IMG/VR virus record: IMGVR_UViG_3300048921_000341
Location: 1 to 44,951 of that record
Reading direction: 5' to 3' (one strand)
DNA: 44,951 bases
Source of the DNA: a virus
Shown here: one piece after another, positions 24,363 to 31,718 of the stretch
How the letters are laid out: every line of letters begins with the position of its first letter
Position numbering within the stretch: the first letter of the stretch is position 1
Made by a program: the position numbers and the translations under genes
Notes under the pieces: generated by a model
The model's database searches: none
Seen by the model: the letters and a program-made list of their open reading frames with translations, nothing else
What the model was told of the DNA's origin: nothing

Positions 24363-24654
24363 CGTCTTTTCCTTCCGTCTCTGTTGCGGCGGAGCGTCCA
24401 TGCAAGCCGCCGCGCTTCATCCATCCGATGACGTTCGCCTCTGAGCCCCAACATCCCGCCGGCGCATGGGTCCAAAACCAAGCAACGATGTTGAAGATCA
24501 GATGCCGGTTCATGTCGTCGGCGCGGCGGCACGTCTCGCGGAGATCGTTCATCGTGAGCGCGAGCAGGAAGTCGCCGAGCGGTGCGCCGCGCTCGATGAA
24601 GTCGCGCACCTCTTCCGTCTGAAATCCATTCGGATATTGGTCATATCGAATCAT
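24355..24654 (-). CDS. Hypothetical protein
   Basis: 99 residues, with GGAGGG near the start ATG. It contains GFQTEEVRDFIERGAPLGDF, RRADDMNRHLIFNIVAWFWT and a WGSEANVIGWMKRGG segment, mostly helical with many aromatics. Function unknown. Confidence 0.62.
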   Translation of the reverse strand: MIRYDQYPNGFQTEEVRDFIERGAPLGDFLLALTMNDLRETCRRADDMNRHLIFNIVAWFWTHAPAGCWGSEANVIGWMKRGGLHGRSAATETEGKDDE

Positions 24655-25012
24655 CTGAACCCTCCCGGGGTGTTGGCACTGACGGCGGCTGCTCGCCGAT
24701 CACCCGCAGCAGGCGGAGGACATCATCATGTCCGGCGCGCGCGGCGGCGGCGGTTTCCCAGTGCCACGACATCCTGTCGTGAGTGCCGCCGAAAACCATC
24801 GTCTCGAAGAAGCGCGACCTACCGTCGCCGCCGACCATCCGAATGCCGAGGAAGACGGTTGAGACCTCGATCACTTCGGCCCCCGGCGTATGCACCTCGC
24901 TCCGCCGGAGTGACGCCGTAGGTCCGTCATGCTCTTTCGCCCAAGCGCTCCATTCCGCCACGCTCTCGGCCTTCCGCACCTCTTCGCCATCGAAGGTAAA
25001 AAGCTCGATCAT
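24641..25012 (-). CDS. Conserved phage protein (EVSTVFLG type)
   Basis: 123 residues from ATG 25012, with GAGGGCGG ahead. The stretch IEVSTVFLGIRMVGGDGRS, FFETMVFGGTHDRMSWHWET and AAAARAGHDDVLRLL matches a small protein widespread in tailed phages (EVSTVFLG and FETMVFGG motifs), whose role is not established. The family is recognised from memory only by these motifs. Confidence 0.7.
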   Translation of the reverse strand: MIELFTFDGEEVRKAESVAEWSAWAKEHDGPTASLRRSEVHTPGAEVIEVSTVFLGIRMVGGDGRSRFFETMVFGGTHDRMSWHWETAAAARAGHDDVLRLLRVIGEQPPSVPTPREGSDDSI

Positions 25013-25022
25013 CGGGCCGCCC

Positions 25023-26039
25023 TCATGTCTGCACGCGGTAGGAGCGGCGCGGCGCGGTGCCCCGCCCGGCATCGCCGCGCATATGGGGCGACCACCAATA
25101 GAGGCCGCTAGCGCGCGCCTTGAAGTGCCCTCGCACGGCATGGAGCGCGGGGGAGTCGCGCGTGTCGCCCGAGCCGGCGCGCGCATAGAGGGCGCGGCTT
25201 AGCCTGATCCTGACCTCCGTGTGATCGAGCAGCGGCGATTTGCCTTCGCGGGCACGCTTGCGCGCCACCTTCTCCGGCATCGTGTAGGGGGACAGGGCGA
25301 CGAGATTGCGCGAGTTCATGACCATGACGACGCTGCGAAGGATGTCGCATTCCCCCGTCAGGTCGCGGCCCGCCTCGCGAAGCATCTTGCGCGCGAAGGC
25401 GGGGTCGCGCGCATCCATGGCGTGGAGCGTGTTCAACCAGTAGGGCGAGACGACGAAGCCGACACGCGCGTTATCTTCGAGCAACGCCTCGGGGGAGGAT
25501 TTCAGGATGGCGGCGCGCCGCGCGTCTTGCGTCTCGTGCTCGTGCGCGATCTGGCGAATTTGCTCAAGGCGTTCGGCGGGCGGGAGTTCCAAGGTCTCGT
25601 TCGGCGGAGGCTCCCAATCGACCCGCCAATCGAATGTCACCCTGACCGGGCATGGCGTGACGCCGCCATCTTCCCGCTCGTGCTGCCAGACATAATCCGC
25701 CATGCCGCGCTGCATGCTCTCGTCCGTCGTGACAAGCACGCCGATGCGTCGAGGTGTTGGCGCGTGCAGTTCGCGGTTCATCGATTGGTTGCGCCGCCCG
25801 GCGAGCGCGCTGCCCGACCATTCGAACCACGAAAGCTCGAATGGAAAGCGAGCGAGCGCGAGGGCGCGAAGCCGGCTGTCGGCCGGCGTGTCCCGTGCGG
25901 TAAGCGCGGTGTTCATGACGCCGTCTTCGAGCACGAAGCGCGAGGCATGCCGCACCGCCGCCGCCAAGCCGTCGTGATCAACGCCGAGGGCGCGGGCTAA
26001 CTCGCCCGCCCCTTCCGCGCAAATCTGGTCGGCGAGCAT
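25023..26039 (-). CDS. Hypothetical protein, 338 residues
   Basis: The largest gene of this block, with GAGGGCGCG before the ATG. Helical N-terminal third, a central region (GVLVTTDESMQRGMADYVWQ, LEQIRQIAHEHETQDARRAA) and a C-terminal tail ending HAVRGHFKARASGLYWWSPH then MRGDAGRG. That VRGHFK-to-HMRG ending is typical of phage and prophage proteins of alphaproteobacteria with no assigned role, often encoded near replication/accessory genes. Function unknown. Confidence 0.65.
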   Translation of the reverse strand: MLADQICAEGAGELARALGVDHDGLAAAVRHASRFVLEDGVMNTALTARDTPADSRLRALALARFPFELSWFEWSGSALAGRRNQSMNRELHAPTPRRIGVLVTTDESMQRGMADYVWQHEREDGGVTPCPVRVTFDWRVDWEPPPNETLELPPAERLEQIRQIAHEHETQDARRAAILKSSPEALLEDNARVGFVVSPYWLNTLHAMDARDPAFARKMLREAGRDLTGECDILRSVVMVMNSRNLVALSPYTMPEKVARKRAREGKSPLLDHTEVRIRLSRALYARAGSGDTRDSPALHAVRGHFKARASGLYWWSPHMRGDAGRGTAPRRSYRVQT

Positions 26040-26046
26040 CGCGCCC

Positions 26047-26445
26047 TCACGCGTGCTGGCGATGCTGACGCCGCCACGCTTCGAGACGCGTCTCCGGGCT
26101 TACCGGGACCGCCTTGGCGGCGTGCCTGTCGCGCACCATCGATTGTGCCTCTGCCACGCCGCGCAGCGGGGGCGGCGCCTTGCGGAGGCAGACGCGATAC
26201 CAAGCGTCGCGCATCGCCGCGCTCTCCGTGCGGAAGGGGCCGCCCTCCGACATCACGCCGGCAATCATGCCGTACCAGTAGAAGCCGGTGAACGTCGGCG
26301 GCTCGCCGTCTCCGCGATTCGCGTTCCATAGCGAGACGGTCTCGCGGTTCGCGTAATCGATGGTGACGCGTGATGCCTGCAAATCGTCGAGCAGTTCCTT
26401 GGAAAACCACATGCCATTGATCCTTGCAAAACGGTTGATCTTCAT
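26047..26445 (-). CDS. Hypothetical protein
   Basis: 132 residues. MKINRFARINGMWFSKELLD, VTIDYANRETVSLWNANRG and FTGFYWYGMIAGVMSEGG suggest a small alpha/beta domain; the basic end (RLEAWRRQHRQH) is probably flexible. The start is preceded by GAGGGAATGCCCCG, one of the repeated ribosome-site motifs, where a 3-codon ATG-CCC-CGA-TGA frame overlaps the main start. Function unknown. Confidence 0.63.
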   Translation of the reverse strand: MKINRFARINGMWFSKELLDDLQASRVTIDYANRETVSLWNANRGDGEPPTFTGFYWYGMIAGVMSEGGPFRTESAAMRDAWYRVCLRKAPPPLRGVAEAQSMVRDRHAAKAVPVSPETRLEAWRRQHRQHA

Positions 26446-26462
26446 CGGGGCATTCCCTCGAT

Positions 26463-26726
26463 TTAGGGGTCGCGCTTTCCCGTCACGCCGCCGGGCGGCG
26501 TGAGCGTTTCGAGCACGACCATTTGGGTGAACTCCACGAGCCGCACGCGGAAGCCGGCGTTGTGCGCCAAGTCTTCAGCCTCGGGCCTAAAGCTTTCGAT
26601 GCGGGCTTTGTCGGCGCCCACGAGCGGGAGCGCGACACCGGAGCCCATCACGGCCGGCACGCCGTCTTGACCTTCGGCGTCCGTAGCAATCCACGCATAG
26701 AGTCGCTCGATCTTCTCGGCGCTCAT
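26463..26726 (-). CDS. Hypothetical protein
   Basis: 87 residues from ATG 26726 (ATGA overlap, GGAGGAGGGG ahead). MSAEKIERLYAWIATDAEGQ then AVMGSGVALPLVGADKARIE and FRVRLVEFTQMVVLETL. This AWIATDxxGxEGVxA pattern is frequent in short accessory phage proteins. Function unknown. Confidence 0.63.
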   Translation of the reverse strand: MSAEKIERLYAWIATDAEGQDGVPAVMGSGVALPLVGADKARIESFRPEAEDLAHNAGFRVRLVEFTQMVVLETLTPPGGVTGKRDP

Positions 26727-27058
26727 CCCCTCCTCCATAGGCGCCGCCACCATGGCCCGCGCGGTTCGAAATACTTGCCTTGGCTGCCGCAGAGCAGCGC
26801 GGCAACGCGGCGATGGCGCGCCGCGAGATCGGGCGCCGCGCGCTGATCCATGAGCGCGATATCGGCTTCGCTCGGATCGTCGCGGAACATCGTGCAGAAG
26901 GGCCGCCGGGCGAGCCTGTCGCCCGTCGCGGCGCGGAGCCATGTCACCGCCGCCGGATGCCCGCACTCCATGAACTCGCGCGTGAATGAGATGCGGTCAA
27001 CGAAGCTCCACCGGCGATGGCGGCAGAGACGGCATGGTTGCGGCGCTGGCGCGAGCAT
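26723..27058 (-). CDS. Small Cys-containing protein
   Basis: 111 residues. CRLCRHRRW and FMECGHPAAVTW could form a metal site (C-x2-C, then C-x-H), and a third Cys (PFCTMFRDDP) follows. The DDPSEADIALMDQRA region is helical; the C-terminus is Trp/Arg-rich. The ribosome site is weak. Function unknown. Confidence 0.6.
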   Translation of the reverse strand: MLAPAPQPCRLCRHRRWSFVDRISFTREFMECGHPAAVTWLRAATGDRLARRPFCTMFRDDPSEADIALMDQRAAPDLAARHRRVAALLCGSQGKYFEPRGPWWRRLWRRG

Positions 27059-27061
27059 CGA

Positions 27062-27631
27062 TCAGGGCTTGAAGGTGGTTCGGAGGCTGAATTTACGCTC
27101 GGCGACGAAGAGAATGTCGCGGGCGATTGCCCTCTTCGATGCGTCCGGGCGAGACGGCAATAGGATGCGGACAAAATCGCCGCCTATCCTGTCATCGTTT
27201 AGTGAGACGGGCTCTTCCCGGAAGAAGGCGAAGCCATCCTGATAGCGAGAGAAGGCGCGATTCAGGGCGACGTGCCCTAGCGTGTCATCAGCTTTGCGAT
27301 AGGAGCCGAAGACGAAGAGAGCCTCTGTCCGATCAGGAGATTCGCTCGGCGGCACGCGTAAAGCTTCGTCTTTCGTGCTCGCGGATGTCGTCCAAACTTC
27401 AGACATCACCGCGAACCAATCCGCATCCTTGGCAACACCGAGCGCCTTCGCGACGCCTAGCGAGATGCTTCGATCCCTCTCGCTATTCCACCCCGACTCG
27501 AACGTATCGACGGTTTTGCCGGCGCAGAAAGCGAAGGTGGGTGGCACCGATCGTTGCCCCTCAATCGTCGCGCTTCCCTGCCTCATCATTTCCTTCATGT
27601 GCGCGCGAAGAGGCTCTTCGAAATCAGGCAT
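27062..27631 (-). CDS. Hypothetical protein
   Basis: About 189 residues from ATG 27631, chosen for GGAG 9 nt upstream; in-frame ATGs at 27637 and 27646 are alternatives. The sequence is alpha/beta: KTVDTFESGWNSERDRSISL, DADWFAVMSEVWTTS, EALFVFGSYRKADDTLGHVA, NRIGG-like DDRIGGDFVRILL. It resembles short phage proteins that carry a conserved YxxDGxxxF segment (YQDGFAFFREEP) but no function is known. Confidence 0.63.
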   Translation of the reverse strand: MPDFEEPLRAHMKEMMRQGSATIEGQRSVPPTFAFCAGKTVDTFESGWNSERDRSISLGVAKALGVAKDADWFAVMSEVWTTSASTKDEALRVPPSESPDRTEALFVFGSYRKADDTLGHVALNRAFSRYQDGFAFFREEPVSLNDDRIGGDFVRILLPSRPDASKRAIARDILFVAERKFSLRTTFKP

Positions 27632-28073
27632 GGCCATCGGCTCCATTGTCGGCGGAAAGCTGTTTCGTCTCGGCGGGATGCTTCATCGCCATATGTCGAG
27701 CGAGCCCGGCGAAGCGGCGGTTGCAGTGCGGGCAGACGCCGGCGTGAACGCGCTTCGCCGCCTGCTTAGCTTTCGCTTTCGTGGCGGCGTGGCGCTTCTC
27801 TTCGTCTTCGGCCCGCGCCCAAGCTTCATCAGCTTCTACGCGCGCCAGCCTCGCCCGCTGCTGCTCGGCCTTCAATTCGTCATCGCGCTGCGCGAGGCTT
27901 TGCTTGAGGCGCGAAAGTTCGGCCTGCATTTTCGCGCGCTCGGCCCTGAAAGCCATTGGATGGCCGTTCGGGCAATAGAAATAGGTGCCATCGTGCCGGC
28001 GCTCTGCGAGCCAATCCTTGGGCACGGCGAAGGCGATGCCGCACTTAACGCATGTCAGTTCGTCACTGGACAT
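27624..28073 (-). CDS. Zinc-finger coiled-coil protein
   Basis: 149 residues from ATG 28073. N-terminal CVKCG (Cys8, Cys11) with a later YCPNGH makes one metal site; residues about 40-105 are a strongly charged coiled coil (AELSRLKQSLAQRDDELKAE); residues 114-132 are a C2H2-like finger CPHCNRRFAGLARHMAMKH. First gene of the minus-strand block, just after a 17-bp palindrome, so it may be an autoregulator or the block's DNA-binding protein (inference). The upstream frame extension is rejected as non-coding. Confidence 0.7.
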   Translation of the reverse strand: MSSDELTCVKCGIAFAVPKDWLAERRHDGTYFYCPNGHPMAFRAERAKMQAELSRLKQSLAQRDDELKAEQQRARLARVEADEAWARAEDEEKRHAATKAKAKQAAKRVHAGVCPHCNRRFAGLARHMAMKHPAETKQLSADNGADGHA

Positions 28074-28090
28074 CCATGGAGCTTCCCGAG

Positions 28091-28107
28091 CGCGGTTCCG
28101 AACCGCG
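28091..28107. promoter_or_regulatory. 17-bp perfect palindrome, candidate operator
   Basis: CGCGGTTC-C-GAACCGCG, perfect over two 8-bp arms, 17 nt before the start of the minus-strand block's first gene and downstream of the candidate -10 at 28173. Spacing fits an operator or a 5' mRNA hairpin. Confidence 0.5.
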
Positions 28108-28172
28108 TTGCTTTCTACTCGTCTAGCGGTTGCAGATGATAGACGCGCCACCTTCCACCTTGGCAACCCCTC

Positions 28173-28178
28173 ATTGTA
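28173..28178 (-). promoter_or_regulatory. Possible -10 of minus-strand block promoter
   Basis: TACAAT on the minus strand within CCGCTACAATG, about 100 nt before the 28073 start. No good -35 is seen 16-18 nt upstream, so it would need to be an extended or activated promoter. The rest of 28108-28331 shows no gene. Confidence 0.35.
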
Positions 28179-28331
28179 GCGGATAGCCTGCTTGCGCCCG
28201 GGTTTTTCGGCATGGCGCGGCGGCCAGAGTGCCAAGTCGTGGAGCTTCGGGAAGCGGGCGGCGGCGTGTTGTCGCGCGCCGCCGCCTGCGGCCGAGCCCG
28301 GCGCGGTTTAATTTCAGGGGAGCGAGGCGAG

Positions 28332-28604
28332 ATGAGCGGCGGCAGGTTCAGCGTCGAGTGGCACAAGCGGGAAGGCTCGGCGCAGCAGCCGCCCAATCCA
28401 GCATTCCCCAAGGGGATGTTCGTCGATGGCGCGGCCGAGGGCGTGCCGGCGTGCATCGTTGACCTCCCCTATCCGGCGCCCGGCCTCGGGCTCCACGTCG
28501 CCCGGTGCCTCATCTGCGGCTACACGGCAGCCATCACGGCGGCGGGCCGGCCGGATGATCCCGTGCGCGCCCGGCTCCCCTGCAAGTCGCTGCTGCGGGC
28601 CTAG
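28332..28604 (+). CDS. Hypothetical protein with CxxC
   Basis: 90 residues from ATG 28332 with GAGGCGAG ahead. FSVEWHKREGSAQQPPNPAF, then IVDLPYPAPGLGLHVARCLI with a CLICGY motif. The first 60 residues look like a small beta domain. The pattern VDLPYPAPxLGxHxxxCxxCG is common to small proteins of alphaproteobacterial phages, of unknown role. Confidence 0.65.
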   Translation: MSGGRFSVEWHKREGSAQQPPNPAFPKGMFVDGAAEGVPACIVDLPYPAPGLGLHVARCLICGYTAAITAAGRPDDPVRARLPCKSLLRA

Positions 28605-28608
28605 CGCC

Positions 28609-28842
28609 GTGCTGGCGATCATCTGGCGGTGCGGCTACGCCATCTGCGGCCACGAGTTCCGCGCCCAGCCCATGACGGCGGCGGAGCACAAGCTCACGCC
28701 CTGGCGGTGGTGCCCGAACTGCCGGGCGGCGAGCGAGGCGGTGGGCGTCGAGAGTTTCGAGCTTCGGATGCGGCGGCGCGGCGGCGAGCCGGTGGGGGCG
28801 CGCCCCTGGCCCGGCCAGGACGGGGGCCTTCCCTCATCCTGA
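28609..28842 (+). CDS. Small zinc-ribbon protein
   Basis: 77 residues from GTG 28609, 4 nt after the previous stop. CGYAICGHEF (two Cys) and WCPNCRA (CxxC) about 25 residues later look like a zinc ribbon; the Arg/Gly-rich tail may be flexible. Function unknown. Confidence 0.55.
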   Translation: MLAIIWRCGYAICGHEFRAQPMTAAEHKLTPWRWCPNCRAASEAVGVESFELRMRRRGGEPVGARPWPGQDGGLPSS

Positions 28843-29032
28843 CCGGGGCTCTTCGCAACGGGGGAACTCTAGCCCCTCCGAGGGGCCTCGGGTACAGGAT
28901 ACGGCACCCGGACGGGTACGGAACCGGAGGCGTCTCGGAAAAAGTGGGGCAAATCAGGTGGTTATCGATCCTGTCCGGTATATGCTCTAGATACCCGACA
29001 GCCTTACTCACTCACGCACGACGATATACGGA

Positions 29033-29051
29033 TATGCCCACTTATGCCCAC
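29033..29051 (+). repeat. Tandem 9-bp repeat, 10-bp period
   Basis: TATGCCCAC at 29033-29041 and again at 29043-29051, one helical turn apart, so that two protein subunits would bind the same DNA face. Probably an arm-type or excisionase/regulator site upstream of int. Confidence 0.5.
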
Positions 29052-29056
29052 GGAAT

Positions 29057-29070
29057 CACGGTTATTTACG
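29057..29070 (+). promoter_or_regulatory. Operator candidate, copy 1 (CACGGTTATTTACG)
   Basis: This 14-mer is repeated exactly, in inverted orientation, at 36470-36483 upstream of the minus-strand early genes. A related copy CGGCCATTTACG is at 29103-29114, 1 nt before the int -35. Confidence 0.6.
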
Positions 29071-29102
29071 CACTGAGGTGCGACAGGGCGCACGGGGAAA
29101 TA

Positions 29103-29114
29103 CGGCCATTTACG
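29103..29114 (+). promoter_or_regulatory. Operator candidate, copy 2 (CGGCCATTTACG)
   Basis: Second ATTTACG site, ending one base before TTGACA (29116), so a protein bound here would contact or block RNA polymerase at the int promoter. Confidence 0.55.
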
Positions 29115-29115
29115 A

Positions 29116-29144
29116 TTGACATGCCCCCTTTTTGGGTACGATAA
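29116..29144 (+). promoter_or_regulatory. Integrase promoter
   Basis: Perfect -35 TTGACA (29116-29121), 17-nt spacer, CGATAA (29139-29144) or the overlapping TACGAT. The spacer and -10 are embedded in an 8-bp inverted repeat GCCCCCTT/AAGGGGGC (29123-29130, 29143-29150), itself a potential operator. The int ATG follows 46 nt after the -10. Confidence 0.6.
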
Positions 29145-29189
29145 GGGGGCCGGCCAAATCCGCCGTATTTCCAGATAGAGGACAAGGGA

Positions 29190-30584
29190 ATGCCCCTCTC
29201 CGCCCGCACCATCGCCGCCAAGCGCGCCGATGCCATCCGCTCCAAGACCATCCGCTACGGCCAGTGTGGCCACGGCCTCCGGCTGGCCTGCCGCCCCTCG
29301 GGCTCCATGACGTGGCAGTGGCGCTTCACCAATCTGCGCGGCAATGACGATACCCTCACCATCGGCGACTATGACGCGCAGACGATGGACGAAGCGGAGG
29401 CGACCCGGATCATGCGCCTTGCCGCCGCCCAGCTTGCCGGCACGCCGGCCCGCTGCCCCAAGGAATGGCTGGCCGAGCAGCGCGCGCCCAAGGCCGCCAA
29501 GCCGAGCTTCGGCGCCATCGCCAAGCGGTGGTACGAGATGCGCTCGCCGACGTGGCGCCCGACCTATTGCGCCGCCGTCGAGCGCATCCTCTCTCACCCC
29601 TCGCTGAAGGCGCCGCTCTTCCAGGGCCGCGCGCTCAACGACACGCCGATTGACGAAGTCATCGCGGCGCAAGTCATCGCCGTGTGCCGCGACATCGCCG
29701 CACCGAGCGCCGCGACCAAAGCCCTGGCCGTCTCGGCGGCGCTGAAGGAAAGCCGGCTGCTCGGCTCGATCAGCGGCGCGCACCGGACCATGATCCGTAT
29801 CGAAGAGATCATGTATTTCGCCGGCGGCGACGCGGAGTTCCCCCTCGATAGCGGCAAGGTCGTGGTGCGGAAGCAAGTCGTCTCGCACCTCCCGCCGATC
29901 CCGACGAACGAAGGTCGCAACGCCATCACGACCCTGGACGAAGCGCGCGAGATGGTTCGCGCCGTCGAGGCGGAGGGTAATTCGGCGGTGCAGCGCTTGG
30001 CGTGGCGCTTCCTGACGCTCACGGCGACGCGGCCGAACGAATGCATCGGCGCGCGCTTCGACGAAATCCACATGGAGCACGTCGAGGAAGCGCACCGGCC
30101 GGACGGCAGCGTCGAAAAGGTTGTCGTGCCCGCGTGGATCATCCCGCCGGAGCGGATGAAGATGAACAAGCGCCACGTCGTGCCGCTCGCGCCCGCCGCG
30201 ATTGACGTGATCCGCGAATGCCGCGCGCTCACGCGGAGCGACTTCCTCTTCCCGAGCCCGCGCAAGTGGAACGCGCCAATGTCGGTTGATGGCGCCTTCA
30301 CCGCCATGCGCCGCGATGCCGGCTACCAGGGCGAGCAGGACGCGCACGGCATGCGCTCCACCTTCTCAACCATCATGGGGCGGCGGCACGGCGCGGACGG
30401 TGACATCGTTGATGCCATGCTCGCGCACGCCAAGCACACGATCGAAGCGCGGTATAACCGGGCCGAGGAATTGCTCGCGCGGAAGGCGGTTGCGGAGGAT
30501 TGGGCGGCGCTGATCCTCGAAGGGGCGCCCACGGCGGCGCAGCTTGTCGAGGATCGCGCGGAGGGCGGCCAGGAAGCCGCCTAG
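29190..30584 (+). CDS. int: Tyrosine recombinase (integrase)
   Basis: Site-specific recombinase for phage integration and excision. The 464-residue protein has an N-terminal DUF4102-like arm-binding region, a central SAM-like core-binding region (FGAIAKRWYEMRSPTWRPTY) and a C-terminal catalytic domain with all key residues: Arg281 (TATRPNE), Lys324/327 (MKMNKRH), His386 and Arg389 (HGMRST), His413 (LAHAKHT) and the nucleophile Tyr422 (EARYNR). This is the P4/DLP12-like integrase type, full length. The start ATG lies within AAGGGAATGCCCC. A strong regulated promoter lies upstream and a terminator downstream. Confidence 0.95.
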   Translation: MPLSARTIAAKRADAIRSKTIRYGQCGHGLRLACRPSGSMTWQWRFTNLRGNDDTLTIGDYDAQTMDEAEATRIMRLAAAQLAGTPARCPKEWLAEQRAPKAAKPSFGAIAKRWYEMRSPTWRPTYCAAVERILSHPSLKAPLFQGRALNDTPIDEVIAAQVIAVCRDIAAPSAATKALAVSAALKESRLLGSISGAHRTMIRIEEIMYFAGGDAEFPLDSGKVVVRKQVVSHLPPIPTNEGRNAITTLDEAREMVRAVEAEGNSAVQRLAWRFLTLTATRPNECIGARFDEIHMEHVEEAHRPDGSVEKVVVPAWIIPPERMKMNKRHVVPLAPAAIDVIRECRALTRSDFLFPSPRKWNAPMSVDGAFTAMRRDAGYQGEQDAHGMRSTFSTIMGRRHGADGDIVDAMLAHAKHTIEARYNRAEELLARKAVAEDWAALILEGAPTAAQLVEDRAEGGQEAA

Positions 30585-30602
30585 GCGCCTCGCCGGGTCC
30601 GG

Positions 30603-30815
30603 CTAGGGAAGCGTACCAAGCCGCCGGGGCGCCCGCCCTGGCGGCTTTGCTTTGGGCGCTCCGCCGGCATTTTGCCCGGCGGCCCGAAGCTCAAGCGTGA
30701 TCCTGTCCGGCACGTTCTGGCAGGGGCAGTAGTCGTCAACCCCTCTGCACGAGCAGCGCCGCCCCTGGGCGCGCTGCTCGGCGTCCGTCAAGCCGAGGTG
30801 GTGGTTCCCCTTCAC
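30603..30815 (-). CDS. Cys-rich small protein
   Basis: 70 residues from GTG 30815, GTGA overlap with the preceding gene. The block RRCSCRGVDDYCPCQNVPDR has two C-x-C pairs and is the kind of small metal-binding motif (CxCxGxDDYCPCQNxPDR) seen repeatedly in alphaproteobacterial phages near HTH genes. The C-terminal part is Pro/Ala-rich, and its coding end runs through the int terminator hairpin. Function unknown. Confidence 0.65.
   Translation of the reverse strand: MKGNHHLGLTDAEQRAQGRRCSCRGVDDYCPCQNVPDRITLELRAAGQNAGGAPKAKPPGRAPRRLGTLP
30618..30653 (+). terminator. Terminator after integrase
   Basis: 8-bp stem AAGCCGCC (30618-30625) and GGCGGCTT (30640-30647), then TGCTTT. It separates int from the convergent minus-strand block and overlaps the end of the 30603-30815 gene. 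Confidence 0.6.
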
Positions 30816-31123
30816 TTCCGCCGCCGAGGGCGCCCGCGCGTCTCTGGCGCGCCGCCTGCGGCTTCCCAATCGCGGAGCGCCTTCTCGCGCCACTTCTTCC
30901 CGAAGATGTTCACCGGCGCCGGGAAGCGTCCCGCGCGGTAGTCGTCGCTGATCCGACGTTGCGTGACGCCGTAGCGGGCGGCGACTTCGGCGAGCGTCAG
31001 CAGCTTGTCGCCCTCCAGAATTTCGCCGTCGCCTTCCGGCATCGCTTCCTCCACGACCTCGCGCGCCTGCTCGCGGAGCACGGCGCGACGCTCGATCTTC
31101 GAGACCTTCTCCGATGTCATCAT
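30812..31123 (-). CDS. AlpA/excisionase-like HTH protein
   Basis: 103 residues from ATG 31123 (ATGA overlap, GGAAGGG ahead). A winged-helix of the MerR/AlpA type: LLTLAEVAARYGVTQRRISD then DYRAGRFPAPVNIFGKKWRE and ALRDWEAA. Excisionases and prophage regulators of this class bind attP or promoters. Charged N-terminal helix and basic tail (GRPRRRK). Location next to int suggests a recombination directionality factor or regulator of int (inference). Confidence 0.75.
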   Translation of the reverse strand: MMTSEKVSKIERRAVLREQAREVVEEAMPEGDGEILEGDKLLTLAEVAARYGVTQRRISDDYRAGRFPAPVNIFGKKWREKALRDWEAAGGAPETRGRPRRRK

Positions 31124-31350
31124 CGTGTGCCTTTCCCTTCCGTTGAGGCGGGCCCGGCGGCCTGTTGCTTCGCCCATTGCCGTACCGCCGAGAGGCGCCA
31201 CAACGGGCGCCCGCTATCGACAATGGAGGGGCGCGGAAAGCGCCCGGTTGCGCGCGCCCTGTCGAGGGCGCGCGTGTTGATGCGGAACGCGGCGCAGAGA
31301 TCGCGCTTGTCGAGAAAGCGATCAACTTCGCCGTAGCGGAGGACGCTCAT
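31120..31350 (-). CDS. Second AlpA/excisionase-like HTH protein
   Basis: 76 residues; stop of the preceding gene and this ATG overlap (TGATG). FLDKRDLCAAFRINTRALDR then ARATGRFPRPSIVDSGRPLW and RLSAVRQWAKQQ have the same winged-HTH plan as its downstream neighbour, so the genome carries two tandem, diverged copies. Either may be Xis; the other may be a repressor-type regulator. Confidence 0.7.
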   Translation of the reverse strand: MSVLRYGEVDRFLDKRDLCAAFRINTRALDRARATGRFPRPSIVDSGRPLWRLSAVRQWAKQQAAGPASTEGKGTR

Positions 31351-31718
31351 CACATGCGCCCCTGAGCGATCAGTCTGCACATATTCTCGAACTCTTCCGT
31401 TATGTGCGTGAGAAGCTGCTCGTCGCCCGGCGTCATGTCGTCGTCGCCCTCTTCAAGCTGCATCATGGTGATATCGAAGAATGCCGATGCGCCCGCATAG
31501 AAGGCACGGCGCGCGGCGGCGTAGACGGCGACTTCCCATGGCAGCGCGAGTCCGGCGGCGTAGAGCGCCCAAGCGTCGCGGATCGGCCCCGCGATCAGCG
31601 CGCCCTCATCGTCGAGCGCTCGAAGGATAATGTCCGCCCGCTCCCGCACTTTCTCCCGCTTCTCCGGAGGCATACGCGCGAGGAACACGTCGAGCGTTCG
31701 GCGGCTGCCCGTGCTCAT
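31350..31718 (-). CDS. Hypothetical helical protein
   Basis: 122 residues from ATG 31718 (ATGA overlap). RTLDVFLARMPPEKREKVRE, RAFYAGASAFFDITMMQLEE and DDMTPGDEQLLTHITEEFEN are all helical; the YAGAxAxFD segment and the acidic TPGDE segment recur in small alphaproteobacterial phage proteins. Function unknown. Confidence 0.65.
   Translation of the reverse strand: MSTGSRRTLDVFLARMPPEKREKVRERADIILRALDDEGALIAGPIRDAWALYAAGLALPWEVAVYAAARRAFYAGASAFFDITMMQLEEGDDDMTPGDEQLLTHITEEFENMCRLIAQGRM

Larger units (their letters stand above)
28843..29189. promoter_or_regulatory. Integrase upstream region, candidate attP
   Basis: 347 nt without a gene, directly upstream of int, where attP commonly lies. It holds: a 6-bp hairpin (28872-28886); a GGTAT/ATACC inverted pair 9 nt apart (28977-28981, 28991-28995), a possible crossover core; tandem 9-bp repeats TATGCCCAC spaced 10 bp (29033, 29043); two ATTTACG sites; an 11-bp inverted repeat GGAAATACGGC/GCCGTATTTCC (29096-29106, 29162-29172) around the promoter. 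The mix of direct and inverted repeats is what attP arms and operators look like; the core is not proven. Confidence 0.5.

Noticed and set aside
29004-30347. 447-codon minus-strand frame opposite integrase
   Set aside because: The integrase frame holds all catalytic residues; the antisense product is low complexity.
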